From an uncultured Clostridia bacterium (GTDB taxonomy: Bacteria; Bacillota; Clostridia; TANB77; CAG-508), in contig CALXRJ010000030.1 in assembly GCA_944390615.1 (NCBI GenBank), positions 1-14,459 of the forward strand: a stretch of 14,459 nt of DNA. The letters run 5' to 3'. Each line of letters begins with the position of its first letter. Positions within the stretch are counted from its first letter, which is position 1. Below are positions 1-7,991 of the stretch, piece after piece. A model generated the notes under the pieces. The model was not told the origin of the DNA, searched no databases, and worked only from the letters and a program-made list of their open reading frames with translations. The translations under genes were made by a program, and so were the position numbers.

Positions 1-252
1 AATATCTACATTTAATTTATTTCCTAAATAAGTAAGAAGAATGGAAAGAATACTGTTGCAGAAAAAGCCTGATATAAATACTTTAAAGTCAAATTCTCCT
101 TTTAAAGTTCCTGAGATTCCTCCAAACACAGAATCTAGTGCTGCAATAATTCCAATGGCTAAATAACTTGAATAAGAATAAGATATAACTGGTATATTAA
201 TACCAACAATGGCTCCTAAAATACAACCTATTAAAATTGCTATAAATATCAT
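1..252 (-). CDS. sbp: Small basic protein Sbp (DUF1290), partial
   Basis: The first 84 residues of a small membrane protein are visible and the C-terminal end lies outside the window. It begins MIFIAILIGCILGAIVG, a hydrophobic glycine-rich segment, then YLAIGIIAALDSVFGGISG and a second hydrophobic stretch (FISGFFCNSILSILLTYLG). This is the pattern of the DUF1290/Sbp family, a short integral membrane protein normally encoded beside ftsA/ftsZ or the DUF881 genes. A GAGGGG-like ribosome binding site lies about 9 bases before the ATG. It follows the second DUF881 gene after a 19-base gap and is the last gene seen of the ftsQ-DUF881-DUF881-sbp unit. The family's molecular function is not established. 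No frame break is seen. Confidence 0.85.
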   Translation of the reverse strand, partial: MIFIAILIGCILGAIVGINIPVISYSYSSYLAIGIIAALDSVFGGISGTLKGEFDFKVFISGFFCNSILSILLTYLGNKLNVDI

Positions 253-271
253 TTTATCTTCCCCTCACTTT

Positions 272-1003
272 CTATGTTTCTGCTTCTACTTCTTGCATGT
301 AATTGATTTCAAAATCTCCATCGAATTTGGAAATTTGAACTCTATTTTGTCTTTCAATTTCTGATTTAATACCACTGGTATTTAATAACTCTACATAACC
401 GCCCTTTCCAAAAAGACTACTTTCTAAATAAGCACTGTTTCCAATTGCTTTTATGGTATAGGTACTTGTTCTTAAATATTTACTATTAATTTTGATGGAT
501 TCTCCTACATCTGCTATATCGGTTGTATTTACAATCCTTTCCTCATTAATGGAAATGGCTTCTGCACCGGCATCTTTTAAATAATTTACAATATAAATCA
601 AGTCTTCCGCTCTGATCGGCTCTATTTGTTCCTCTTCTTCTAATTCTTCTTCTGTCTTTTCTGAAAATGTTATAATCACACCTTCTCCTTCTACATCTGT
701 TTTTCCAAGTGCCATTTCTAAATTTTCTAATTCTGCTTCTAGTGTCGCTTTTGTTTGACTGTCTGATGTACTTTCTTCTTTGTAGGAGTTTAAGGTACTA
801 ATGGTTTCATCATATTTTTCTTTTGCTTCTTCATATTTTGTTTTCCAATTAGCAAGTTCTTGCCTTAATTCTGCTTCTTGCATAGTATCGATATTGGTCT
901 CTTCTGTTTCTCTTACTACCTTAAATTGCATAAAAATAATCATAACTAGTAAAAAACAAACAATACCAATTGTAATGGTCATACTTATTTTCCCTTTTTT
1001 CAT
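272..1003 (-). CDS. DUF881 protein, second copy (YlxX-like)
   Basis: A 243-residue predicted membrane-anchored protein. One transmembrane segment lies at about residues 9-27 (ITIGIVCFLLVMIIFMQF), then a glutamate/lysine-rich coiled coil (about 30-100), then a DUF881 domain. The domain carries family-typical features: GVIITFSE, a loop ending AEDLIYIVNYLKDAGAEAISI, NEERIVNTTDI and a C-terminal beta region. DUF881 genes sit in the divIB-ylxW-ylxX-sbp cluster of Bacillus and relatives; the function is unknown, probably at the cell surface. The start is fixed because the in-frame codon five triplets upstream is a stop. The nearest purine stretch (GAAAAAGAG) is almost against the ATG and is a weak binding site, whereas a strong GGAGG lies about 40 bases further upstream. 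It is the paralogue of the gene at 1078-1788. Confidence 0.85.
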   Translation of the reverse strand: MKKGKISMTITIGIVCFLLVMIIFMQFKVVRETEETNIDTMQEAELRQELANWKTKYEEAKEKYDETISTLNSYKEESTSDSQTKATLEAELENLEMALGKTDVEGEGVIITFSEKTEEELEEEEQIEPIRAEDLIYIVNYLKDAGAEAISINEERIVNTTDIADVGESIKINSKYLRTSTYTIKAIGNSAYLESSLFGKGGYVELLNTSGIKSEIERQNRVQISKFDGDFEINYMQEVEAET

Positions 1004-1029
1004 ACTCTTTTTCGTTTATGTTAGTACTT

Positions 1030-1056
1030 TATTTTCTAACCAAACTTCCTCCTTTC
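1030..1056 (-). promoter_or_regulatory. Leader element with strong but distant GGAGG
   Basis: On the minus strand this reads GAAAGGAGGAAG followed by TTTGGTTAGAAAATAA. The stretch matches the leader of sigE (12264-12291) at about 24 of 27 positions. A Shine-Dalgarno core this strong would normally be 5-10 bases from a start codon, but the annotated ATG is about 40 bases away. A TTG stands at the right distance but opens only a four-codon frame. It may be a chance expansion of the binding-site consensus or a shared translational control element. Confidence 0.25.
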
Positions 1057-1077
1057 CCATTTATTAAGTTTTGGATC

Positions 1078-1788
1078 CTAGCGAATTGTTTTAGCATATC
1101 GAAAAGTTATAACACCAGCATATTTGGGTATTTCTAGATTGGTACTTTTTCTTAATTCTACAATTTTGCCTAAGGTTCCAAAATTTTCTAAAATTCCTCC
1201 TGGTCTATCTAAAGTAGATAATAGTTCTGGAAGTCCGATCGCAGAAATCTGGATTGGTGAACTTATTTTTTCTCCATTTACTACAATTACATTTCCATCA
1301 CACGATATGGCTGTTGTATTTACAATTCTTTGCCCATTGATGGAAATTGCTTCTGCTCCTGCATTTTTTAATTCATTTACAACAGATAATACATTTTCTG
1401 CATGAACAATTAAACTTTGTGCATCTAATAATTGTAAATCTGTTTGCCCATCTGTTAAAGTTACCATGATGCCTTCTCCTGTTACATCCGTATTTCCTAG
1501 TAATAGGTTATATTGTTTTATCTGATTTTCTAGTTCTTCTAGTTCCGTATTGCTACTAGTTGCTTGTTGTCTTGCTTGTTCCAACTCTTTTTCTGCTTTT
1601 TCTAATTCTGCATATTGATTTTCATATCTTTCTTTCATTTTTAATACTTGTGATTTTAAGTTACTCTCTGTTTGGTTTCCTGTAACTGTTGTTCCATTAC
1701 TATTCACAGAATTAATTTGAACAACCATTCCAGCTGTTAATACAAAACACATAATTGCTAATATAATGGTTTCTATTTTTTTATTCAT
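1078..1788 (-). CDS. DUF881 protein, first copy (YlxW-like)
   Basis: A 236-residue predicted membrane-anchored protein. The N-terminus (MNKKIETIILAIMCFVLTAG) is one transmembrane segment. A coiled coil follows at about residues 48-92, then a DUF881 domain with GEGIMVTLTDG, VVNELKNAGAEAISING and QRIVNTTAI. An upstream in-frame ATG at 1887 exists, but the extra 33 residues are a lysine/arginine run with no binding site. The ATG at 1788 has a perfect AGGAGG about 8 bases before it, so I use that start. It lies 52 bases after ftsQ, in the position of ylxW in Bacillus. It is clearly paralogous to the next gene, with the same domain plan and shared AGAEAISI and RIVNTT motifs. The biochemical role is unknown. 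Confidence 0.87.
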   Translation of the reverse strand: MNKKIETIILAIMCFVLTAGMVVQINSVNSNGTTVTGNQTESNLKSQVLKMKERYENQYAELEKAEKELEQARQQATSSNTELEELENQIKQYNLLLGNTDVTGEGIMVTLTDGQTDLQLLDAQSLIVHAENVLSVVNELKNAGAEAISINGQRIVNTTAISCDGNVIVVNGEKISSPIQISAIGLPELLSTLDRPGGILENFGTLGKIVELRKSTNLEIPKYAGVITFRYAKTIR

Positions 1789-1840
1789 TTTGCCTTTCCT
1801 CCTCTCTTTATGTTTTGATTTTCTTTTTTTATTTAGTCTT

Positions 1841-2981
1841 TTATTCTTCTCTAAAGTATGGTTTAAAACCAGCACTGATATCTCCATTTACAAAGGCTAT
1901 TCCGGATTTTCCTTCTTCATTTTCTAAAATCTTTTGTACATATAACATTTTGTTGGTTAAGTTTGTTTCATTTCCAATATGTATTCTTTTGTTTTTACTT
2001 TCTAAATATAAAACATAATCATTTTCGTTTTCTGTGTTGATTTCTGTAATAAGGCTGTCTACCTGAATTGTTTTTGCAGCTTCCATTATTTTGGCTATTT
2101 TATTTAGTTTTTCTAAATCCGCTGTTTTTAGTCTTTCTTTACTTAGCATTTCGTCTTCTGTTACCGATAAACCGTACTAATACCGGTACTTCTTTTTTTA
2201 CAGTAGAATTTTCTAATATATAACCATTTTTGTCAATATAGGCATAACTGTTAATAAAATTGATTTGATATTTAACTTCTCTTTCTTCTACTAAAATAAT
2301 AACCGTTCCTGGTAATTTTCTAGTTATCTCGACACTTTCGATATAAGTATTTTCTTTTATATTTTGGATAATGGAATCATTAAATCGAAATATGTTTTCT
2401 CCTCTTTTCAGACCTGATAAGCTTAAAATAGTGTCACTTGATACGGTTTCATTTCCTTGTACTTGTATATCTGTTATATTAAAAATTGGTGCTGTTAATG
2501 CAAATAAGATTACAATTGCAATTAATAAAATACTACTGAGAACAGCTAGTATTTTTTTTCTTGATTTTTTATTTTTTCTTTTTTTGTATTGATTAGAATT
2601 TTTATCAGTTGGATTTTCTTTTCCTTCTTTTTCTATTTCTTTTTCTGTTACTATTTGTTTTATTTTTTGATTGTTTTTCTTCTTTTTATTTTTCTTTTTT
2701 CTTTTTTTATCATTTTTTTGATTTTTTTCTTCTTTTTCCTCTTTTACATTGACCCCTATCACAATTTCGTGATTAAAATTAAAAATGTTTTCATCTTCTT
2801 GTTCTAAATGTTTTGAGGGATTTTTGGTTTGTAAATGTTTACCATTATTTTTACTAGCTTTTACATGGCTTTCTTTTCCGTTGATTCTTTTGGTTACATA
2901 GACCTTTTTTTCTCCATTTGTGTCATGATCAATTTCTTCATCTGAAAAGTATAAGGTTTTACCGTCTTTGTTAATATTCAT
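1841..2981 (-). CDS. ftsQ: Cell division protein DivIB/FtsQ, split by a +1 frame break at a CGG codon
   Basis: DivIB/FtsQ is a bitopic membrane protein of the division complex that works with FtsL/DivIC. A 379-residue product results if one base is skipped. Residues 1-142 form a very lysine-rich cytoplasmic tail, 143-164 a transmembrane segment (ILAVLSSILLIAIVILFAL), about 166-236 a POTRA domain (FNITDIQVQGNETVSSDTI, then TRKLPGTVIILVEERE), followed by the beta domain (YAYIDKNGYIL). The zero frame runs from 2981 and stops after 280 residues at 2139. The remaining beta domain lies in the next frame, from about 2173 to 1841. Codon 270 is CGG; removing its C joins EVPVLV to GLSVTEDEMLSKERL, giving a seamless family-like sequence. 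It follows a terminator and a likely promoter and leads the DUF881-DUF881-sbp genes. A sequencing error or recent decay is possible but disfavoured by the two identical breaks elsewhere. Confidence 0.85.
2172..2174 (-). other. Candidate +1 recoding site, ftsQ codon 270 (CGG-T)
   Basis: The coding strand reads GTA TTA GTA C GGT TTA TCG. In the zero frame this is Val-Leu-Val-Arg(CGG), and a stop follows ten codons after the CGG. Skipping the C at base 2174 gives Val-Leu-Val-Gly-Leu-Ser and continues for 110 residues to the family's C-terminus. There is no homopolymer run, no stop codon in the A site and no Shine-Dalgarno-like run just upstream, so it is neither a typical indel error site nor a prfB-type shift site. 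Confidence 0.7.
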
Positions 2982-3005
2982 TTTCTCACCTTCTTTTGCT
3001 TAAAT

Positions 3006-3034
3006 ATTTTACAATAAATGCAAAAAAATAGCAA
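3006..3034 (-). promoter_or_regulatory. Likely sigma-A promoter of the ftsQ unit
   Basis: TTGCTA (3029-3034) and TAAAAT (3006-3011) are separated by 17 bases, and transcription would start near 2999, about 18 bases before the ftsQ ATG. The -35 hexamer lies inside the terminator hairpin of the upstream gene. In an AT-rich stretch such matches arise by chance fairly often, but a promoter is needed after the terminator. Confidence 0.4.
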
Positions 3035-3054
3035 GATTTTTCTTGCTATTTTTT
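3022..3054 (-). terminator. Intrinsic terminator after proS
   Basis: A stem GCAAG/CTTGC extended by TA pairs and an A-run/T-run encloses a six-base loop (3036-3041). On the minus strand the hairpin is followed by seven U residues. The arms are nearly symmetrical, so it could work in both directions. It lies about 75 bases after the proS stop; the intervening 3055-3128 holds no recognisable gene. Confidence 0.75.
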
Positions 3055-3128
3055 ATGAAACTTTCCACTTTATCGTTTCTTTTAACTATAAACCATATGG
3101 CAGAAAAGTCTACAATAGAAAATATATT

Positions 3129-4409
3129 TTAACTTATATAATCAATCAACTTCTCTACTTCTAATTCTAATTTTTCTCCTGTTAAATTATTTTCAAGTTC
3201 TACTGCATGACCCACTTGCTTATCTCCTATTACCACCATATAAGGAGTTCCTAGAATTTTAACGTCTTTTATTTTGGCCCCTAATGTGATATTTTCTCTA
3301 TCATCTAAAATAACAGGAATACCTTTTGTATTTAATTTTTGATACAAATCTTCAGCAAATTTTTTCTTTTCTTCATTTTCTTGTTTTACTACAATTTGCA
3401 ATTGATATGGTGCCATTGATTTTGGTAGTACAAACCCACATGGTGTATGGTTTTTGTCTTTTACTACACATTGTTCGTAAAAAGCTGCTAAAGTTCTGCT
3501 TACACCAATTCCATAACAGCCCATATAGTATAAAGCTTCTTTTCCTTCTGGATTGGTATATTTTCCATTCATCATTTCCGAATATCTAGTTCCTAATTGG
3601 AAAATATGACCTAATTCCATTGACCTGATTTCTTTTAAGTTGGTGATATCTTCTATTCCATATTCCTCTTTTAGATATTCCTTGTAGTCTTCTCTTTCTA
3701 ATATTTCTGTATTTAAGCCAATTCCTGTTTTTTCATCATATAAGATTTTGTCTTCCCCTTGTTCTGATATTAGCATAAATTCTTCTGATTTTTTTCCTCC
3801 CATAGCTCCATTATCTGCTACAATTGGAATCACTTTTAGTCCTATTTTCTTAAATATTTCTAAAAATGCTTTTCTTACATTTTCATATGATTTTGCCATA
3901 GAACTTTCATCTACATCAAAACTATAAGCATCTAGCATTGGAAATGCTTTTCCTCTTAGTAAATATCCTCTGGTTCTAATTTCATTTCTGTATTTTTCTC
4001 CAATTTGGTAATAGGTTACTGGTAAGTTTTTGTAAGATTTTAATTTTTCTCTTGCAAATTCTAGCATAGCTTCTTCTCCTGTTGGTGCCAAGCAAAAAGT
4101 TCCTTTGTTGGATTCTGTAATTAACATTGTTCCATCATTTACATATTCGTCATATCTTCCAGAATTTTTCCAAATGGTGTCTGGCTGTAAAGTTGGTAGT
4201 AATACTTCTGTGCAACCATATTGATTTAAAGTTTGTACGATTATGTTTTCTATTTTTCTTCTCACTAAAAGTGGGATTGTGCCATAACCAAATAGTCCTG
4301 CTCCATATTGTACTAATTGGCCTGTTTGCAATAATATGCTTTGTCCTGGATACATTTCATCTAAATTGTTTAATTTGGTGGTTCCCATTCCTGTTTGCGA
4401 TAATTTCAT
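3129..4409 (-). CDS. proS: Prolyl-tRNA synthetase, short form without the editing insertion
   Basis: Charges tRNA-Pro with proline in the cytoplasm. The 426-residue sequence has class II synthetase features: TEVLLPTLQPDTIWKNSGR (motif 1 region), YRNEIRTRGYLLRGKAF and DAYSFD (motif 2 region), GHIFQLGTRYSEMM, then GCYGIGVSRTLAAF (motif 3), and a C-terminal anticodon-binding domain (QLQIVV...DDRENITLGAKIKD). Ordinary bacterial ProRS is about 570 residues and has a roughly 180-residue editing domain between motifs 2 and 3. Here that stretch is only about 110 residues (KSEEFMLISEQGEDKIL to SMELGHIFQ) and lacks a recognisable INS domain. Known editing-free forms exist in some other bacterial lineages. 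The start has GGAGAG upstream. It lies 32 bases after scpB and is followed by a terminator. A second full-length proS elsewhere cannot be excluded. Confidence 0.9.
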   Translation of the reverse strand: MKLSQTGMGTTKLNNLDEMYPGQSILLQTGQLVQYGAGLFGYGTIPLLVRRKIENIIVQTLNQYGCTEVLLPTLQPDTIWKNSGRYDEYVNDGTMLITESNKGTFCLAPTGEEAMLEFAREKLKSYKNLPVTYYQIGEKYRNEIRTRGYLLRGKAFPMLDAYSFDVDESSMAKSYENVRKAFLEIFKKIGLKVIPIVADNGAMGGKKSEEFMLISEQGEDKILYDEKTGIGLNTEILEREDYKEYLKEEYGIEDITNLKEIRSMELGHIFQLGTRYSEMMNGKYTNPEGKEALYYMGCYGIGVSRTLAAFYEQCVVKDKNHTPCGFVLPKSMAPYQLQIVVKQENEEKKKFAEDLYQKLNTKGIPVILDDRENITLGAKIKDVKILGTPYMVVIGDKQVGHAVELENNLTGEKLELEVEKLIDYIS

Positions 4410-4441
4410 TTATTTTCTCTCCTATCTTTTTTCTTTTTTGC

Positions 4442-5047
4442 TTATTTTTCTTCTTCTGTTTTTTCCAAATTTTCTTGGGCTTCTTCTTTTTCTTCTAATA
4501 ATTCATCTATTACTATTTGTTGATTTTCATCTAGTTTGTATCGCGGAAGCTCTGGTAGTTCCTTTAAAGTTTGATACCCAAACATTTTTAAAAATTCATT
4601 GGTTGTTTGATAAGACATGGGCTTTCCGGGCAAATCTAATTTTCCCGCTTCTTCAATTAAACCATATTCTATTAATTTATACATGGTTCCATCTACATTA
4701 ACCCCTCTAATTGCTTCTATTTCTGCTCTTGATATTCTTGGATTATAGGCTATAATAGAAAGCGTCTCTAACGCTGCACTAGAAAGTTTGGGTTTATTTC
4801 TTTTGTCAATAATACGATAAATAGCATCATAATATTCTTTTCTGGTTGCTAGTTGAAAATTGTCTTCAATGGATACAATTTCTAATCCTCGATTTTTCAT
4901 TTGATATTCTAAATTCATTTCTTTTATGATTTCTTCTATTTCGTCTTTTGATTTTTCTAAAACTAGACTTAAATCTTTTATGTTTACCTCTTTTCCTGCT
5001 GCAAAAAGAATTGCTTCTATGGTTCCTTTTACTTTTTCTTGTTCCAT
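4442..5047 (-). CDS. scpB: Segregation and condensation protein ScpB
   Basis: ScpB is the winged-helix dimer that joins ScpA (kleisin) and SMC in the bacterial condensin complex. The 201-residue protein has the family hallmarks: GTIEAILFAAGKEV near the N-terminus, ALETLSIIAYNPRISRAEIE and IRGVNVDGTMYKLIEYGLIEE in the second winged helix, then LDLPGKPMSYQTTNEFLKMFG. The acidic C-terminal tail (about residues 183-201) is glutamate-rich and probably disordered. Start supported by AGAGAGG before the ATG. scpA, the usual upstream partner, is not in this window; the gene before it is the unrecognised 478-residue protein. Confidence 0.92.
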   Translation of the reverse strand: MEQEKVKGTIEAILFAAGKEVNIKDLSLVLEKSKDEIEEIIKEMNLEYQMKNRGLEIVSIEDNFQLATRKEYYDAIYRIIDKRNKPKLSSAALETLSIIAYNPRISRAEIEAIRGVNVDGTMYKLIEYGLIEEAGKLDLPGKPMSYQTTNEFLKMFGYQTLKELPELPRYKLDENQQIVIDELLEEKEEAQENLEKTEEEK

Positions 5048-5080
5048 TCTATTTCCTCTCTTATTTTTATCCTATCTTTG

Positions 5081-6517
5081 TCATTTTCTGCTATGGATGT
5101 GAAATTCATGTTCTACTTCTTCTGCTATTTTTGCCTCTTCTCCAATTTGCTTGATAACTTCTTCATCATCCATCCCTTTATTATGGTATTGTCTAACTTT
5201 TTTTCCAATTTCTCCTCTATTGTAATAGTCTCCTAGTTTTTCATATTTCGCAAAACATTTATCTACTAATTCTTGCATATGATCTTTTCTTTCTACTAAA
5301 GTTTCATCTGGTTTTCTTTCTCTTAGTTCTTGTTCTTTTTCAATTTCTGCTTTATTTTTTGGCATGTTTTCTCTTACTGGATCTAATTTATATTCTATCG
5401 TATTGGTAGGTTGTTCTTCGCTTCCATAATAAGATTCGTTTCTAGAAACTTGTACAAAAGAGATATTTTTCGTTACATTATCTACTGGTGTTTTTCCATG
5501 TTCCATCCAATCTCTATTTTTGTCTACTGATAAAAACCAGTTTTCAGCAACTGCAAATTTTGTATTGACATCTGGAATTTTATATAGAGAAGTTCTCGTC
5601 ATATCCATTTCTGAATCCGGCTTTTCTGCTTCAGCGCCATCTTCATAACGTTGTCTTCTTAGTTCTTGCTGTTTTCTTTGTTCAATTCCACCTAATTGAA
5701 TTGGTTGTAAAATTTGTTCATCTAATTCTACGATGTCGCCACTATAAGTACATACAACAAAAGTGTCTTCTGCTTTTCTTTCTTTGCCATCTTTTGCCTG
5801 TAATTCTTTGGAGTCAACAATGGTCAAATAACCTGTTCGAAAAGCTGCTGCATTTAATCCTTCTGGCATTCTATTTTTTAATTTGTCTTCTATTTGCAGA
5901 ATTTCCCACAAGTAACAGCCATTGATAATTTGGTCTAATGGTATTTTAGGCCTATGATCTATATTAATTTCATTTTTTAAATTTTTTAAACTATTTTTTT
6001 GTGGATTTTCTTTCTGTTCTACTTGGTTTTCTTGTGGCTTATTTTTTGGTTTATTTTCTTCATGCTCTTTACTAGCTAAATCTCTTCCTTCTCCCGCTTT
6101 GGTTGTATCACTACTAGAGGTGCCTTCTACTTCTTTTCGGTTTCTTTCTCTTTCTTGTCCTTTTGCTATTTGTTGTTTCAATTGTTGCTCATTTAATGCA
6201 ATATCAGAGGACACTTCTAATGGTGTTTTTCTTTTACCATTTTTATCATAACTCTCCCAAGCAATAAATCTTCCTCTATCATCATAAATAAGATTTACTT
6301 CTTCTCCATCTTGTGTTTCATTAATTAAGAAAAGATGACTTGCTCTGGGTTCTCCTGTTTTAAGTCCTTTTACTTGGTAGGTAAATAATCCTATTTCTTT
6401 GCAAGCTTCCTTATTTACCACAATATGTTTATACATATCTTCTTTTGCTTCTCTTTCTCTTAAATCTATTAATAGATATAAAATTTGTTCATTTGATACC
6501 TGTCTTTCTTTTGCCAT
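5081..6517 (-). CDS. Unrecognised 478-residue charged protein
   Basis: I do not recognise a family. There is no signal peptide and no transmembrane segment, so it is probably cytoplasmic. Residues 1-115 look folded (LFLINETQDGEEVNLIYDDR is followed by GRFIAWESYDKNG). Residues about 118-185 form a low-complexity linker rich in K, E, N and Q. Residues 186-350 contain a second ordered region (IPLDQIINGCYLWEILQIED, then TFVVCTYSGDIVELDEQIL and KFAVAENWFLSVDKNRDWME). The last 100 residues are charged and helical, ending EEAKIAEEVEHEFHIHSRK. A perfect AGGAGGTG precedes the ATG and overlaps the end of rimO, 11 bases upstream, so it is co-transcribed and probably well translated. It sits where scpA would often be, directly before scpB, but shows no kleisin features that I can see. 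Confidence 0.85.
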   Translation of the reverse strand: MAKERQVSNEQILYLLIDLREREAKEDMYKHIVVNKEACKEIGLFTYQVKGLKTGEPRASHLFLINETQDGEEVNLIYDDRGRFIAWESYDKNGKRKTPLEVSSDIALNEQQLKQQIAKGQERERNRKEVEGTSSSDTTKAGEGRDLASKEHEENKPKNKPQENQVEQKENPQKNSLKNLKNEINIDHRPKIPLDQIINGCYLWEILQIEDKLKNRMPEGLNAAAFRTGYLTIVDSKELQAKDGKERKAEDTFVVCTYSGDIVELDEQILQPIQLGGIEQRKQQELRRQRYEDGAEAEKPDSEMDMTRTSLYKIPDVNTKFAVAENWFLSVDKNRDWMEHGKTPVDNVTKNISFVQVSRNESYYGSEEQPTNTIEYKLDPVRENMPKNKAEIEKEQELRERKPDETLVERKDHMQELVDKCFAKYEKLGDYYNRGEIGKKVRQYHNKGMDDEEVIKQIGEEAKIAEEVEHEFHIHSRK

Positions 6518-6528
6518 GAGAACACCTC

Positions 6529-7917
6529 CTATAAACTTTCTGCTATCAAATCATAATCACTTACTGCTGTTACTTGACACTCTATAAATGAATTGATTGC
6601 TTTTTCATTTTTTTTATTTCTTTTGATATATACAATTCCATCTTCTTCTGGTACATCTTTAGATGTTCTTCCTATAAAATATTTTCCATCAAAAGAGGTA
6701 GCTTCTACCAAAACTGTTATTGTTTTTCCTAAGTTCTCTTCTAATTTTACCTTAGAAATGTCTTTTTGTAAAGTCATTATCTTTCGTTCTCTTGCTTTTT
6801 TGGTTTTATAATGGATTTGGTTTGCCATTGCCGCTGCTGGTGTGTTTTCTTCTTTGGAATAAGGAAATACTCCTAATTTATCAAATTTAGTTTTTTTGAC
6901 AAATTCGTATAATTCGTCAAAATTTTCTTGTGTTTCTCCTGGAAAGCCTACAATTAAGCTAGTTCTTAATGTTACTTCTGGAATTTGGTTTCGTATTTTC
7001 TCTATTAGTTGTGTTAGTTTTTCTTTGGATGTTTTTCTGTTCATTTTTTTCAAAATTTCGTTAGAAACATGTTGTATCGGAATATCAAAATATTTACATA
7101 TTTTATCATTTTCTTTTACTGTTTGGATGAGTTCTTCTGTGATTCCTTCTGGATAACTATATAAAAATCGGATCCATTTTATTCCTTCTATTTGGCTTAT
7201 TTTTTGTAATAATTCTGCTAACATGCTTTTTCCATATAAGTCAATTCCATATTTGGTGGTATCTTGTGCAATGACAATGATTTCTTTTATCCCTTTTTCG
7301 GCAAGCATTTTAGCTTCTTGCAAAATGTCTTCTAGTGGTCTACTTACAAATAATCCTCTAATATACGGAATTGCACAATAGGTACATAGATTACTACAAC
7401 CTTCCCCAATTTTTAGATAGGCATAATTTTCTCCTGTTGAAATGGTTCGTTCTAAATATTCTTGTTCTTGAAACATAGGTAGCTTTTTTATTTTTTGTTT
7501 TGCATCTTTTTCTTTTTTCGGCTGTTTTGGCAAAAGTGATTGTTTCTCTATTCTATTTTTGTTTTCTTTTTGCAAAAGTTCTTCTATTTTTTCCCATAAT
7601 TTAGGGTAATCTTCTATTTTTAAAAATAAATCAACTTCTGGAAGAGATTTTATTAAATCTTGGTAATATCTTTGTACTAAGCATCCCATAACAATTAGAT
7701 ACTGGCATCTTTTCTTTTTATATTCTGCCATTTCTAGTATTGTATGGATTGCTTCCTCTTTTGCTGATTCAATAAAACCACAGGTATTGATAACAATTAT
7801 GTCAGCTTCTTTCTGATTATTGACAATGCAAAATTGGTGTTTTTTAAATTTACCTATAGCTACTTCTGTGTCGATTAAATTTTTACTACAACCTAATGAT
7901 ACAAATCCTACATTCAT
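6529..7917 (-). CDS. rimO: Ribosomal protein S12 methylthiotransferase RimO
   Basis: Radical SAM enzyme that methylthiolates an aspartate of ribosomal protein S12. The 462-residue product starts MNVGFVSLGCSKNLIDTE. The N-terminal UPF0004 domain carries its three cluster cysteines at about C10, C46 (NTCGF) and C79 (MGC). The radical SAM motif CSNLCTYC gives C174, C178 and C181, and a C-terminal TRAM domain ends the protein. RimO and MiaB/MtaB are related; the SLGCSKN start and RTSLIVGFPGET favour RimO. An ATG at 7938 gives seven more residues but has no binding site; AAGGAG lies 7 bases before the ATG at 7917. A basic linker at about 115-155 is longer than I expect. Confidence 0.88.
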   Translation of the reverse strand: MNVGFVSLGCSKNLIDTEVAIGKFKKHQFCIVNNQKEADIIVINTCGFIESAKEEAIHTILEMAEYKKKRCQYLIVMGCLVQRYYQDLIKSLPEVDLFLKIEDYPKLWEKIEELLQKENKNRIEKQSLLPKQPKKEKDAKQKIKKLPMFQEQEYLERTISTGENYAYLKIGEGCSNLCTYCAIPYIRGLFVSRPLEDILQEAKMLAEKGIKEIIVIAQDTTKYGIDLYGKSMLAELLQKISQIEGIKWIRFLYSYPEGITEELIQTVKENDKICKYFDIPIQHVSNEILKKMNRKTSKEKLTQLIEKIRNQIPEVTLRTSLIVGFPGETQENFDELYEFVKKTKFDKLGVFPYSKEENTPAAAMANQIHYKTKKARERKIMTLQKDISKVKLEENLGKTITVLVEATSFDGKYFIGRTSKDVPEEDGIVYIKRNKKNEKAINSFIECQVTAVSDYDLIAESL

Positions 7918-7949
7918 TTTTTTACTCCTTGGAATCATTGATTCTTAAG

Positions 7950-7975
7950 TCTTTTTGGCATCAGTGCCAAAAAGA
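7950..7975 (-). other. Perfect 11-bp stem-loop before rimO
   Basis: CTTTTTGGCA, loop TCAG, TGCCAAAAAG with one more T-A pair. The U-run is on the 5' arm and the A-run on the 3' arm when read as minus-strand RNA, so it lacks the U-tail of an intrinsic terminator. It lies between the rarA stop and the rimO binding site and could be a processing or mRNA-stability element. Confidence 0.45.
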
Positions 7976-7991
7976 TTTAGGCTTCAATGGT

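Noticed and set aside
2589..2807. Plus-strand frames rich in Phe, Leu and Ile that look like membrane proteins
   Set aside because: They are antisense to the lysine/glutamate-rich coding sequence of ftsQ (and likewise proS, scpB and others). AAA/AAG/GAA codons read backwards give TTT/CTT/TTC, so the hydrophobic look is an artefact.
5081..6517. Calling the 478-residue protein ScpA because it precedes scpB
   Set aside because: It is about twice the usual ScpA length and shows none of the kleisin end motifs that I would expect.
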